From NCBI GenBank assembly GCA_019787685.1, contig JAHNUO010000001.1, positions 1,240,001-1,304,000 on the forward strand: 64,000 nucleotides of DNA. The letters run 5' to 3'. The translations under genes and the position numbers were made by a program. Below the pieces are notes generated by a model. The model saw only the letters and a list, made by a program, of their open reading frames with translations. It was not told the origin of the DNA and ran no database searches. The stretch comes from Chiua virens. Its lineage: Eukaryota > Basidiomycota > Agaricomycetes > Boletales > Boletaceae. This document shows positions 52,611 to 64,000 of this stretch, piece after piece (within the stretch, counting starts at the first letter, position 1; the number at the start of each line of letters is the position of its first letter).

Positions 52611-54168
52611 ATGTCGAGTCTCCCTCCCAAACCCGAGCCCTCGAGGACAGCAAATACATGGCCAGAGTCAGGCGACGATCGACGCCTGGCTGGCCCCGGA
52701 CGTGCATCGCCGAATCGCTATTCCCATTACCGCGACGACAGGGACCGGGACAGAGACAGAGAGTGGGATGCGCGCCGCTCGCGTTATACTCACAACGGGG
52801 AGAGGTCCCCTCCCCCCTCGCGTTCCACGGATAATTATACTGCTGGCTCTCGTGATACGTACAATCCGAGGGACTACAGAACCTATGGTGCCAGGGACGA
52901 CCGCAGGAATGACAGGGATCGTGACCGCGACAGAGACAGAGATAGGGACAGAGACATTGACAGAGATAGAGGTAGAGATCGCGATCGGGGGTACTACAGA
53001 CGACAAAGAGACGACCACTGGCGACCCCGAAATGACTACAGTCCCGCTCCGAATCGAAGGGACTGGCGCGGCCGTGATGATTACAGAAGAGAAAGGGACA
53101 GGGACCGAGGTAGGAGTAGGAGTAGGAGTAGAGACCGGGACGATCCATGGCCCAGGGATCGCGAACACGACAGACGGCCTGTGTCCCCTCCCTACCGACC
53201 TGCACCATTATCGCCGCGGCGTGGTGAGTCAACAATTATTCTTATTGATGCATATCTCCATGATATAATGCCAGACCATCACTATGAACCTCATTCTTCT
53301 CCTCGCCGTGCCCAACCACCATTCATTTCGAGGAAGACGCTCGACTTCCCCTAGGAGCGTGGGAGGCAGGTCTCGCAGATCATCTCCTGTGTCTCGCGCT
53401 GGACCTGAAGCCAGCATATGCCCATCCACCACGTGATGCTCCCCGACCACCAAAAAGCCCATCCCCTCGCAGAAGAAGTCCTTAGCCCAGATCAAAGCTT
53501 ACGTCCTGTGTCGAGTCCCACACGGGCAGCATCCGAACGCCCATCTCCCAAAGCGGCGAGTCGTGTCCTTCATGGCCCTGACGAGCCCTTTGGAGATGTG
53601 CCGAGTGAATCTAAACCTGTTCGGGCAGAAGACCGACCCACTGAAAGCGCCGCAGTCTTGGACAGCCATATGGACGTCGATGTGACCACGGAGACGCTGA
53701 CTAAAGGAAAGGATCACTCGGACGACCGTGAAGGGGAACCGCATGGAAAAGCAGAGCCAGGTTCCCCGATGTGCCAACAGGAATTAATATCAGCTCCTGA
53801 AACAATGCCGTCAAGCGACGTGGCTGTCACACAACCATTCTTACCAAGTATTCCCAGGTACGACAAGAAACCTAGATTTAGCGCCGCATATGAAACCGAG
53901 GAGGCGAGTCTGCGTGATCAGCTGGGTTGGTTTCCAGCTCACGCTACTGCTTTTTTTATTATTATAGTATAACCGGTTAGAGGCACATCGCGCTCACGCG
54001 GCAGCAGAATGCCGACGGTGCTTGAAAGCCAGCCGTCGAGCCTTCCACGAACTTGAGATGACCACGCTGGACTTGCGTGCAGCGCAGCATCGCCGAGAAC
54101 TTGCGGAAGCACACCGTAAAAAGGCACATCATGGACAACTGGGAATTGATGCCGAGAGTGTGCAGTGA
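52611..54168 (+). CDS. RD/RS-repeat nuclear-type protein, function unknown
   Basis: ATG 52611 (MSSLPPKPEPSRTANTWPES). Exon 1 encodes long runs of alternating Arg-Asp (about 52734-53170), with RGRSRSRSRDRDD inside, as in splicing-associated RD/RS domains. An intron starts near 53223. The middle exons are Pro/Ser/Glu-rich (RPSPKAASRVLHGPDEPFGD, VDVTTETLTKGKDHSDDREG). After another intron (about 53909-53970) the last exon is helical (RLEAHRAHAAAECRRCLKAS, ELEMTTLDLRAAQHRRELAE) and ends ESVQ-TGA at 54168. No catalytic or named domain recognised. Localisation in the nucleus and a link to RNA processing are inference from composition and from the cyclin L neighbour. Confidence 0.75.
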
Positions 54169-54921
54169 ACAAATTGATCGAGATCGTAATATGTAGTACA
54201 TTAATGCGAACGCGGGATCCGATTGCACACGATGTGGGTCCAAGATGGATCAGAGGGTAGTGGATGAGTCAGATGGGGGGACTGAGTACCATAGGGACGC
54301 GTCTGCATTGCCTCGAACAACTGCGTAGGAGAACATGTTGAGCTGCGGCGCGCGGTGGTAAGACGACTGATCGGTTGGTGGCGGAGGAAGAACACAGACA
54401 GTTACACACTGGCGATGCTTCTTGGCCGGACCGGCGCCTCGACAGACGGTGGAGGTGGGTGAATCTTGGCAGATGTCAAAAAAGTAGTGTGCCTGGAGAT
54501 TTTACTACCAGGAAGGATGAGTAAGGAACACGGAGATAAGGGATGACCAGGACGGACCGAGATAAAGGCATGGAGGATGTGCATTGGGTCTGAATCGCAG
54601 CGCTGCATCGGTGGCGAAAGGAAGGGATGAATATGGAATGGAGAAGAAGTCGATGACGTATGGGGCTGTGACGAAAGGGAGGATTAAGACTAAGGAGGCA
54701 AAACGCGTGTGGGCAAAGTCCGGTATGATACAGGTGTAAGTCGGATGCTTAGTACAAATGCGGATGTATGCTTTGTGCCACCTGGCAGGATCATTGTTGT
54801 GGGTGGCATCATGTAAAGGAGTAATAAGAACAAGGCTGTAAGCGTGACGTGATGTGAGAGAAATGAAGGATAGGAGAAAAGGGAGCGACCTTTGTGAGAC
54901 AGGACGCATATAGGCACGAGT
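54169..54921. other. Intergenic stretch
   Basis: No recognisable gene. A 134-codon frame (54505-54909, minus) has no domain and probably lies in the 3' region of the minus-strand gene to its right. Confidence 0.45.
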
Positions 54922-55302
54922 CTATGAGCGGGAAGGGTGGTTGCTAGAGCGATGTGCTGGGGAGGGACGATCCCAGGGACGGGCAGTAGGACGAGATCTC
55001 CAGCGGTGGTTGCCTGTGCGACGCTTTGGCTGTGGCTGGGGGTCGTCGTCGAAGTCACGCTTGCGTTTCGGAGGACGGTGAGTGTAGGGGGGATGGGAGA
55101 GGTCCTCGTCTGTGTCCGGGAGATCGAACTGAAGGAAGGTGGGGGAGTGGTAGGGGAGGGGACGGGGTGCGAGGAGAGGTACGTTGCACACGACACGAAT
55201 GGGCTCTATGTCGAGGGATATGTCGGACAGGGGGGAGGATGGGATGGAGAGACATGGATCTAGGAAGAGGAAGTTGTCGAGCGGAGAGAGGAGGGGTTGC
55301 AT
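54922..55302 (-). CDS. Small hypothetical protein with basic NLS-like segment
   Basis: ATG 55302 (MQPLLSPLDNFLFLDPCLSI), 126 residues, single exon. N-terminal half hydrophobic-acidic (FLQFDLPDTDEDLSHPP), then PPKRKRDFDDDPQPQPKRR, which looks like a bipartite nuclear localisation signal, and a basic Arg/Ser-rich end. Divergent from mL49 with 112 bp between starts. No family recognised; supported by length, start context and biased but coherent composition only. Confidence 0.5.
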   Translation of the reverse strand: MQPLLSPLDNFLFLDPCLSIPSSPLSDISLDIEPIRVVCNVPLLAPRPLPYHSPTFLQFDLPDTDEDLSHPPYTHRPPKRKRDFDDDPQPQPKRRTGNHRWRSRPTARPWDRPSPAHRSSNHPSRS

Positions 55303-55414
55303 GGGGAAGAGAGACAAGGAGGGAGAGCATGGCGAGGAAGGGTTATATATGTTGGTTGGTAGAATAGAAACGGGATGACTTATAACGTAATTCACTTTTC
55401 AGTCCATATCCACC

Positions 55415-55770
55415 ATGTCCACCCTCATCAAGCACGTGCTCTCCACCACTCCCTACTTGGTCCGTCGCAACACGCGTGGTTCCCTTCCCGTCTATTCCGA
55501 CATTCGAAACGCTCGAACACGTTACACAGTCCAAATCAGAAACGTAGAGGGAAACATCAACGTGAGCACTGAGCCATCATCGCTTCCTCTCCATTCCCTC
55601 TGAACCGCCCCCAGCACCTCGTGCACGATCTCAGGCAGTCCCTCTTCTCCAAAGACTCGCCACATGCACAGCGTCTCGCCGTCAACGTTCATCAGCAAAA
55701 ACACATCATCCTCTCTGGCGGCCGCTTCAAGCGCGACGTGATGGCGTGGCTCGCAGCCAAGGGTTTCTAA
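55415..55770 (+). CDS. IMG2: Mitochondrial large ribosomal subunit protein mL49 (Img2)
   Basis: ATG 55415 in context caccATGTCC. Exon 1: MSTLIKHVLSTTPYLVRRNT, a typical basic mitochondrial presequence, then RGSLPVYSDIRNARTRYTVQ. One intron (about 55563-55614, GTGAGC...CCCCCAG). Exon 2: LVHDLRQSLFSKDSPHAQRL, then HQQKHIILSGGRFKRDVMAW, LAAKGF-TAA. The YPVYSDIRN..T...IRxVxG core and the LxLxGxxxxxVxxWLxxxGF end define the mL49/IMG2 family. About 100 residues, short but complete. Confidence 0.9.
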
Positions 55771-56098
55771 CGCTTACCCTGCCACCACAATTCCGGATTA
55801 GCAGCTACCGGTTTCACTTCCCCATACATATTAAATAGCCGTCCTGTCTTTCCATTGTCTATCCACATTATCATACCATCTCAGCTCAAACACTCGAATT
55901 CAGGGACATGTCTTCTCCTTGTAGTGAAATCGATGACCGATCGCACGGGTCTTTGCCGTGATCAATGATATGTCTACCTCCAGCTCTCATGCCTGACTCG
56001 ATTTTTATTTTATTATATATTTTTATGTATCTCCGAGATGCTGACATGTTCCGTTCCCGATATCCGCCTACCATCTCCCCTTTTGTCGCTTTTTCATC
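55771..56098. other. Spacer between mL49 and PdxS
   Basis: 328 bp of mL49 3' region and PdxS promoter. Pyrimidine-rich just before the PdxS start. No other feature seen. Confidence 0.5.
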
Positions 56099-57689
56099 AT
56101 GACCGCCCCCGTTCCTCCTCCTTCTCCTGTCGCGACCCCCACAGCCCCATCAACAATCACTCCATCGAGTGCACCCCCTCCTTCCGCACCACCACCCCGC
56201 TCCACCCAGCGCGATGGCGGAAATACCAGCTTGGGCACCTTCGGAGTACGTGTCACTTTCTTTTCTTCCCCGCTTCCTCTCCATTCATCTTCCCCAGGTA
56301 AAGTCCGGTCTGGCACAGATGCTCAAAGTGCGTTCCCGCACTGCCCACACTTCTCATCTCATCTCTACATCATTCATCCTCAGGGGGGCGTCATCATGGA
56401 TGTCGTCAACGCCGAGCAGGTACATCTTATCACCCCTCTAGTCCTGGTCGTCCTCACAGACCATACCTAGGCCCGCATCGCAGAAGAGGCAGGTGCCTGT
56501 GCCGTCATGGCACTCGAACGTGTTCCCGCAGACATCAGAGCGGAAGGGGGTGTCTCGCGCATGGTAAACACCACAACACGCCTCTTCTCATGATCTGATC
56601 CCTTTCAGAGCGACCCTGCCATGATCAAGGATATCATCAACGCCGTCACCATCCCCGTCATGGCCAAAGTTCGCATCGGCCATTTCGTCGAGGCGCAGGT
56701 ACCTTCTCACACCACCCCTTTTCTAGTTCCGTTCATGATCTCATCTGCCCTGTCCAAATATAGATCCTTCAAGCCGTCGGCGTCGACTACATCGACGAAT
56801 CCGAGGTCTTGACACCTGCGGACGAAGAACACCATATCAACAAGCACAGTTTCAAAATCCCGTTCGTATGTGGCGCCCGAAACCTAGGCGAGGCATTGCG
56901 CCGCATCTCCGAGGGTGCCGCGTTCATCAGGACAAAAGGTGAGGCTGGCACTGGTAACGTCGTCGAGGCCGTTCGTCACCAGCGCACCGTCATGAGCGAA
57001 ATTCGCAAGGCGAGCGTCATGAACGAAGAAGAACTCTATGCATACGCCAAAGACATCCAGGCACCCTTCCATCTATTGAAGGAGGCTGCCCGGCTCAAGC
57101 GTCTCCCTGTCGTTAATTTCGCCGCGGGTGGTATCGCAACGCCTGGTACGTACACAGCACCCACGTCTGTATATGAATCGCTCTTAAGCTCTCGTAACAG
57201 CGGACACTGCGCTTATGATGCAACTCGGTTGCGACGGAGGTGAGTTCGTACCTCGCTAACCAGCATCCCACTCAAGTAATCATGAACTGTGCGCAGTATT
57301 TGTTGGTTCCGGTATTTTCCATGTACGTGCATTCTGTCTTCCTTGGCCTGAAACCTGATCGGCTTCTTCATAAGTCGGGCGATCCGGCCAAGAGGGCGAG
57401 GGCCATCGTTCAAGCTGTGCGTCTCTCTGCATATTCGCGCAATATCTACTGACCTTGAAGCCACAGGTGACGCACTACAACAACCCAAAAGTTCTCGCCG
57501 AGGTATGGAACGAACAGGGTGAATCGACGCATACTTGACACTTTTAACAGATCTCCGAGAACCTCGGTGCACCCATGGTTGGTCTGACAATGTAAGCCTC
57601 AACTGTCGTGATGCATCGTACAACAATTCTCATTCTTCTCTAGTGACAAGAACATAAAAGGCGGCCGACTTGCCGAAAGGGGATGGTAG
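56099..57689 (+). CDS. SNZ1: Pyridoxal 5'-phosphate synthase, PdxS/SNZ subunit
   Basis: ATG 56099 with a Pro/Ser-rich leader ([18 protein letters not shown]) longer than in yeast SNZ. About ten short introns, several with very small exons between them. Core: [60 protein letters not shown], the catalytic [10 protein letters not shown] region, [37 protein letters not shown] (active-site loop), [25 protein letters not shown] (phosphate loop). C-terminus RLAERGW. Reaction: ribose 5-phosphate, glyceraldehyde 3-phosphate and ammonia (from the SNO glutaminase) to PLP. The 3' exons are repeated as relics downstream. Confidence 0.94.
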
Positions 57690-58056
57690 ATCAAACTAGA
57701 TATTCGGAATCAAATCACATGTAAAACATTCAACATGTTTCTGTGTGGCCGCTGGCAGCCAGCTCGCTCAAAATTGAAGGTGGACTTATTCCCGGGGCAA
57801 ACTTATGCGCACTGTTTACATCTAAAGCTCAATGTGAGTACGGATGAAGATAAGTCGCTAGGGGGGAGCCGGGATAAACTCTTGAGGCTAAGCAGACAAG
57901 TCAATGGTTCTTACAACAAATCTCAACTATCGTGAAGCAACTCGTACAACAATTTCCATTCTCCATTTAGTACACAACCATGGAAGACCGCCACCGCCGA
58001 CTTGCGCGGAAAGATGTCCGTAAATGACGTCGGATGTCAACAAGGAGGGCATAAGA
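57690..58056. repeat. Relics of Argonaute 3' end and of PdxS last exon
   Basis: 57716-57810 resembles the last Argonaute exon read in reverse (ACATGTAAAACATT, then GCCAGCT and CCCGGGGCAAAC matching CCCGGAGGAAAC). 57926-58030 resembles the PdxS last intron and exon (TCAACTATCGTGAAGC..., then CGCCGACTTGCG). So the boundary holds partial older copies of both neighbours. Confidence 0.65.
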
Positions 58057-61000
58057 TCACATGTAAAACATTTTCCCCAACATATTCTTGTGTGGACGCG
58101 AGAAGCCAGCTCTCCATTGTTCGATGTTGAAAGTCTGGTTCCCGGAGGAAACCGAGGCAGAGCTATCGTCAAACCTGAGTTCCGGATCGAAATGGAAGTT
58201 GGCACGGCCGCAGACGAGCTAATTCGGTGTCAGTAGTGACTAGCGAACGTGCTCACGATCAGTTCACATACATCGGCATCTGAGGGTCGGTGTGAGTACA
58301 GGAAAGACGAGGTGTTTGGCTCGCTCACAATAGACAGGCGCGGGAATGGACACGGATCGCGTCGCACGAGCGTAGCTGTGACACAAGACAAAAGACAACT
58401 CCTGCAAACTAAAGCGAGATTCAGTTGGTCACCAAATTCCTTTTGGTGTGCAAGCTCACACTTGAGCATCGTTGCCAAAAATCTCGTCATGTATGATGAT
58501 GTAGTGGGCCGGCCTGCTCGCTAGAAGATGATCGTAAGACACGACATCATGATACTGGCAGGCCACTTACTTCCCAGCAAGCCGCCGTGAGATTGCAGGT
58601 AAAAGTCCTTGGCGATGGGATTTCCGATGCCGTGGTCTGCAACGAACCCTGCCGGGCAATTCCCAGATTTATCGGCATCCCGACTACAAGACGATGGTTT
58701 CAGTGCAAAGAAAGCGAAAGCGTCAGATGACACTACTGACTCGTGCGGGAAGAACCGAACATGATGACTAGGCGTGCGTTAGAATGATTTGGAGGTAGAC
58801 ATTGGCAACGATGCACTGACCGTTTGCCGACGACAACGTACGTCAACTTCGGCTTTGGCTGACTGAGGTTTCTTTGCTTCCAAATCTCGTCAATGGTTGC
58901 TGGGAAAGTGAAAGTAAGCGATTGATCATGCTCGGATTGAGGAGATGAAAGTGACCTTTGATGTCCTGGATTTCTTGGTGGGCGACGCCGACATACTCAC
59001 CCTCCGACAGTCCATCTCGGTAAAGAATGAGCTTCGCAGGTGCGGTCTTGTGCATGCTACCAAAATCATCAATTGCCGACTGGTAGGCAAGTTAGTTGGT
59101 CTCTTTTGTCTCGAACAAACCAGAGACACTCACGAATACCAAGGAGCCCAATTGCTCAATTTGTTCCATTCGCGGTGGCTGGACAGTCGCGTACGCATTG
59201 TACTTCACAGCCTGGAGATCATAAGAAGCGACCAAAGAAGCGACCGACGGCTGATCACGGACACCAGGTGCTGGATGGCCTACATCAGCTCCTGTGTTTG
59301 GTCAGTCGAATTGGCTAATGAAAGAAACCGAAAGATTCAAAATCACCCATGATGAGGAAGGGTTCTTTACTAAGCCTTTGTAGGATCGCGGAGTTAGGAA
59401 ACGCATTGACGCCACCAAGCTTCGCGTTGATCCTGCAGAGAAATATCAGCGAGGCTTGTTGTAGGAAGATTCAACACTACTCACTTCATGGCTACATTGT
59501 TGCAATACTGATCTTTGGCGCGACTAACCTTATCGACACGCTACATGAAATTGATGGAATGATTACGAACAACTGGGGGAATCAAGACTTACAACGCATT
59601 GCGTGACAATCTAGAGCAAACCCGTGTCACTGAGGTTCGAGAATGATTGAGTTACTCACCCCTTCTTTGACATCCCCAAAACGTTTCACTTGCAGTCGAA
59701 TCTCCGGGGCAGACGGAGGAAGGATGACAAGGATTAGATCAGGCGGGTTACCATTCGGGCCCGCGGCTTCCCTGCCTGCTCGGTACAAATCCTACACGAG
59801 TAAAATGTGAGGAAATGATAAGCATATAAATAAACGAATACAAACTTGGGATGGGTTGCTTCCATTTCCACGTACATAGCTCTGTGGAGGAGGCATTGCT
59901 TCGGAAATTCAACTGCGTTCACATGAAGAAAATGTAACAGAACATACACATCCCTAACAAGATAAAATGATGAGACATAAGGACGGAGAACATCGATATT
60001 TCACCCACCAAGCTTGTGGCAGTTCTGTTGAATCATGTCGACGAACCTCCGGTTTGCTTGTTGGTCTCTGGAAAAGTTGGGGCTATAATCGACGACGGCC
60101 CAGGACCTGATTTGTTTGGGTTCTTTGAACCTCTGGTTCACCGCATTCCAGGCTCCAAACCTTGGGTACTGAGGTACGGTAAGAATCGAAACGTTCATCA
60201 TTTCAGAAATACTCACCACTTCACCGGTGTCGTAGTGTATGGGAGGAGTTGCTAAAACTTTGCCGTCAATGATGACGGGGGATGGAGTCACAACTATGTC
60301 AGCTTCTCGGACCCACGGCGAAGATGAGTAGTCCAGAGCCTCGTAGACAATCAGTTAGAAAGTTACGAGCATGATGTGATTTTTCCTAGCGCTCACCGCT
60401 CCGTTGCCTACCATGCCACGGAGGATCGCATCGAGCCTCGCGTTGGGTCTCTCTGAGGTGAAATCGACCATCGGCTTGGTCAACTCGGTAGGCAGCTTTT
60501 TTTTATACCGTTGGTCGGGCAATACGATGCAAAACTCGATGGGTACGATGCTACCGCCACCAACCTGGACCCCGATGGCGTCTGGATGCACGAGCGTCAA
60601 ATTATATGCTTCCCTGAAGTACGCCTACCCCGTGGATGATGAATACAATGAAATAGAAATAATAATAAAGAACATACTTGCACTGTCGTGCTCTGCGTGA
60701 CGCTGTCACTCTTGTCCTTATTCCATTCGAACTTCTGGAGTCCGGCATGGGGGACAATGCTTAAAATCTTTTTCCGGGCCCCTTGACGATGCTTGAATGT
60801 AACCATTACTCCATTGAAAAATTTCGGAGTCTTGAGAGCTCAGACTGTCCGTCCTCCATGTATAATGCACGTGGGTTGTTTGACCCCAGAAAATTCAGGG
60901 CGATCTCGGGCATGGGGCCCGCCTGGTAACTGGAAAAGCGATTAATGGAGTTTCCAAAATCAACAGCGGACTTACAAGGCACCACATGACGTATCAACGT

Positions 61001-61992
61001 TGACAAGCAGCTGCCGAAGTGCAGGACGAACGCTCCTTAAAACCGCCGAGATCAACCCACGTGTTCACTACTACCCGAACATCAAGGCATGACGAACTGA
61101 TAAAATCCTTTCAGCACCTCAAGGCCTCCTCCGAGGACTTTGCTGCCGGCTTCTCGACAGAAGAACGTTTTTACATTGTTTGGATATTTGCTAACGAGCA
61201 GTAGTAAGCATCAAAAATACGAACTAGTTCTGAGAAGGATTCACGCACAGATTCGGTCCCTGGCGTACAATGAGTTGCACCAAGTTCAGAGCAACTGCAG
61301 CACGGGGACTCAGTTGCTGAGTGCGCCCATCGATGAGACTTCGCAGATCCCTGATCGCGCCTCAGTGCCAATGAGTCAGTTAGAACGGCACAACGCACTC
61401 AAACGTGATTGGCGGGGCATCAACACGCTTCACAGTGACCCTAATGACGCCCCGTCCATCTTGTCTAGGGGCGCGATCGGACATGTTAACCTCATACTAC
61501 ACGTTTGGTGTTGTCGATGCGCTCACGGTGATGGAACGTTCGGATGGACTTACAGTCGCCGAATTGCCAAAAGATAGGGGATACGAAGAATATGCGATCT
61601 TATCCCCGTCATATATAATCTTCGACGAAAAGATATTCGGCGCCGTGTGATTCTGAAGTCTCTCAAAGACCTCAATCCGTCGACGTGGTGCCCTGTCATT
61701 GGCAATCTTTTCGTGATCGAAAGCTGGGAGAAGGGCCAAAAAGAATGAGAAACGTGCTACGTGATGCTATAGTAGGACGAAGGACTCACACACTGTGAGT
61801 AACCATGTGAAAAAATGTAATGATGAGGGCTTGGCGCTTAGCGCGCGATGACATCGTTCGCGGTGTGAGCTCACCGTCGTACTGATTATAGGACTTGTTG
61901 GGAAACCCTGTAATCTTGAAGGAGTTTGTCCTCACTTGAAGGTTCCGTGAGCCTTGGGGACCAGCCTGAGGAGGACCACCGTAACGAGACAT
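58057..61992 (-). CDS. Argonaute protein, copy 1
   Basis: Start placed at ATG 61992 (MSRYGGPPQAGPQGSRNLQV); an upstream exon cannot be excluded. Many introns. N domain: VRTNSFKITGFPNKSYNQYD, RRRIEVFERLQNHTAPNIFS. Linker 1: FFCREAGSKVLGGGLEVLKG, SVRPALRQLLVNVDTSCGAL. Then PAZ (YFREAYNLTLVHPDAIGVQV, ELTKPMVDFTSERPNARLDA), MID (WAVVDYSPNFSRDQQANRRF), and PIWI: DVGHPAPGVRDQPSVASLVA, KLILYRDGLSEGEY, SGNCPAGFVADHGIGNPIAK, CHSYARATRSVSIPAPVYYA and then D-LVC. The catalytic aspartates of GADVGHP, YRDG and YYAD are all there, so slicer activity is plausible. Ends HKNMLGKMFYM with TGA 58057-58059. Role: small-RNA-guided silencing. Confidence 0.9.
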
Positions 61993-62880
61993 TGAGCTGG
62001 ATAAGGAGGCCTGAGATGGAATGGGGACCTGACTGACGGTTCCATGGGACTGATCCGATGGTTTATGTACCACTGGCACTGGCAGCGGTCAGTTTTGCCT
62101 GATCGATAAGAGGTTGGCAGGATCATGTCCTGTCTCGTGTTTCAGCACGATATCGCTAGTAGCGGAGGCAAACTACGTGCTGGTTTCACGTCACCTTCTC
62201 GAGGTATGGAACGCCGGCGAACTTGAACAAGATGGATAGACGGATGTTTGACACGTCTACTGACCGATCTCCTATTAAAACGTCGATGCACCTGACATCG
62301 TGGGTCTGACGATGTAACCTGTATATATTGAGTATTCTCTTTCATTCTTTAGGGAAAACAACGTGAGGGGGTCGACTCCCCGAAAGGTAACGGTAGATAT
62401 CCCTGCGTGGCTGCTGGCAGTCAGCCCTTCATTGCTTCGAATCGATGTTGAAGGTAGGATTGTTCCCGAGTGAGTCCGAAGGAGAGTTTTCATGGTATTT
62501 GAAATTTGTGGCGCGCAAATATCATGATCGGGCCGCTTCGATGTTCAGCGTGACCGAATCATGCTCCGACTCACTGTTTACAGATGCTGAGTACGGAACA
62601 GAGACAACTCTAGGGTTATGTACAATTTAGGCGGAAGCCGGGATGGAGACGGATCACGAACACCAAAAAGTACTCTGAGGTAGAACCATCGGGCACTTGA
62701 CACGTTCACCACTGTAGACCCTTACGATAAGTGATCTCAACCATCGTGAAGCAGCTCGTACAACATTTGCATTCTCTATATAGTGACACAAACACGAAAG
62801 CCGGTCGACTTGCGGAAGATAACGACAGATGACAGCTAGATGATAGCAAGAAAGGTAATGACAACAAGGAAGCATTGAGA
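61993..62880. repeat. Spacer of the Argonaute tandem duplication with PdxS and Argonaute relics
   Basis: 62204-62400 follows the PdxS 3' region (GAGGTATGGAACG, GTCTGACGATGTAA versus GTCTGACAATGTAA, CCGAAAGG). 62400-62490 matches the degenerate Argonaute 3' relic (GTGGCTGCTGGCAGTCAGCC). 62740-62840 is another PdxS-last-exon relic (CGTGAAGCAGCTCGTACAAC...AAGCCGGTCGACTTGCGGAA). The order copies that of 57500-58056, so the duplicated unit included this stretch. No intact gene. Confidence 0.7.
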
Positions 62881-64000
62881 TCACATGTAAAACATTTTCC
62901 CCAACATGTTCTTGTGCGGACGAGAGAAGCCAGCTCTCCACTGTTCGATGTTGAAGGTCTGGTTCCCGGAGGAAACTGAGGCGGAGCTATCGTCGAATCT
63001 GAGCTCCGGATCGAAATGGAAGTTGGCACGGCCGCAGACGAGCTAATACGGTGTTGTCAGCGTGACTAGCAAATTTGCTCACGATCAGTTTACATACATC
63101 GGCATCTGAGGATCGGTGTGAGTACAGGAAAAGAAGATGTGTTTGACTCACTTACAATAGACTGGCGCAGGAATGGACACAGATCGCGTCGCGCGAGCGT
63201 AGCTGTGACACAAGACAAAAGACAATTCCTGCAAACTACAGCGAGATTCAGTCACCACGTCTGTCCTTTTCGTGTGTGCAAGCTCACACTTGAGCATCAT
63301 TGCCGAAGATCTCGTCATGTATAATGATGTAGTGGGCCGGCCTGCTCGCTAGAAGACGATCACAGTCGTAGGACACGACATCGTGATACTGGCAGGCCAC
63401 TTACTTCCCAGCAAGCCACCGTGAGATTGCAGGTAAAAGTCCTTGGCGATGGGATTTCCGATGCCGTGGTCTGCAACGAACCCTGCCGGGCAATTCCCAG
63501 ATTTATCGGCATCCCGACTACAAGATGATGGTTTCAGCACAAAGAAAGGGAATGCTTCAGATGACATCATTCACTCTTGCGGGAAGAACCGAACATGGTG
63601 ACTAGTAGGCATGTGTTAGGATGGTTTGGAGGTAGACAATAATGAAGCATTGACCGTTTTCCAACGACAACGTAGGTCAGCTTCGGCTTTGGCTGACCGA
63701 TGTTTCTTTGCTTCCAAAGCTCGTCGATGGCCGCTAAGAAAGTAAACGATCAATCGTGTTCAGAGAAAAGAGATGGAACTTGCCTTTAACGTCCTGAATT
63801 TCTTGTTGTGCGACGCCGATATACTCACCCTCCGACAGTCCATCTCGGTAAAGAATGAGCTTCGCAGGTGCAGTCTTGTGCAGGGCACCAAAGTCATTGA
63901 TCGCCGTCTGATAGGCAAGTTAGTTGGTCTCTTTGTGTCAAAAAAACAGAGACACTCGCGAATACCAAAGAGCCCAATTGCTCGATGTGTTCCATTCGCG
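62881..64000 (-). CDS. Argonaute protein, copy 2, cut by window end
   Basis: Only the PIWI end is in the window; the gene continues beyond 64000. Stop TGA 62881-62883 after the same HKNMLGKMFYM end as copy 1, with the same exon layout (SGNCPAGFVADHGIGNPIAK at about 63460; YRDG region at about 63840). The distance between stops is 4824 bp. Coding parts differ from copy 1 at scattered sites (for example AFPFFVLKPSS versus AFAFFALKPSS), so it is a duplicate of some age, not an assembly echo. Confidence 0.88.

Noticed and set aside
52734..53170. CRISPR-like or satellite array
   Set aside because: The periodicity is the GAY-AGR codon repeat of an RD protein, not direct repeats with unique spacers; the genome is eukaryotic.
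52606..53268. Overlapping frames of 160-220 codons in the RD-repeat exon on both strands
   Set aside because: Simple GA/GAC repeats keep several frames open; only the RD frame connects to a plausible start and downstream exons.
54505..54909. 134-codon minus-strand frame as a membrane protein
   Set aside because: Hydrophobic stretches come from T/C-rich DNA; no start context and no domain, more likely untranslated sequence.

Overview
The window looks like chromosomal DNA of a filamentous basidiomycete, most likely an Agaricomycete. Genes are dense and on both strands, coding regions are cut by many 50-60 nt GT...AG introns, and the conserved proteins (SYF1, RabGGTase alpha, EDC4, SFT2, glyoxalase II, SRP receptor alpha, cyclin L, mL49, PdxS, Argonaute) are fungal in type. 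Species cannot be read from the sequence.

Layout. (1) 1-6896, host genes: the 3'-truncated splicing factor SYF1 (-), RabGGTase alpha (+) and a cytochrome P450 (-). (2) 7617-38606, about 31 kb of nested transposable elements between the P450 and EDC4 genes. An outer unit with 26-bp inverted termini flanked by TA holds: a dead Tc1 copy; a solo LTR; a 1.6-kb-armed palindrome split by Gypsy-1, an apparently intact Ty3/gypsy chromovirus with identical LTRs; and a PIF/Harbinger element whose Myb/SANT gene was split by Gypsy-2, a decayed second gypsy. Gypsy-2 itself carries a second Tc1 copy inside one LTR and a 251-bp small element inside its RT. (3) 38978-49585, host genes: EDC4 (-), SFT2 (+), glyoxalase II (-), a Ser/Thr-rich single-pass membrane protein (+) and SRP receptor alpha (+). 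(4) 49586-57689: a gene-poor stretch, an intron-bearing tRNA-Asp, cyclin L (-), an RD-repeat protein (+), a small hypothetical gene (-), mL49 (+) and PdxS/SNZ (+). (5) 57690-64000: a tandem duplication of an Argonaute gene, with relics of the PdxS 3' exons between the copies.

Most interesting: Gypsy-2 carries a complete, intron-containing gene on the strand opposite gag-pol. It encodes a coiled-coil protein with a perfect Zn2Cys6-type spacing, and it is open although gag-pol around it is full of stops. Gypsy-1 has a -1 frameshift heptamer (GGGTTTT) directly at the gag stop and a roughly 440-residue tail after its chromodomain with two extra zinc knuckles. The two Gypsy-2 LTRs differ only by transitions, mostly at CpG, as expected of cytosine methylation and deamination. 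The nest lies about 20 kb from a duplicated Argonaute locus, a family used in fungal RNA silencing of transposons; that link is only a suggestion.
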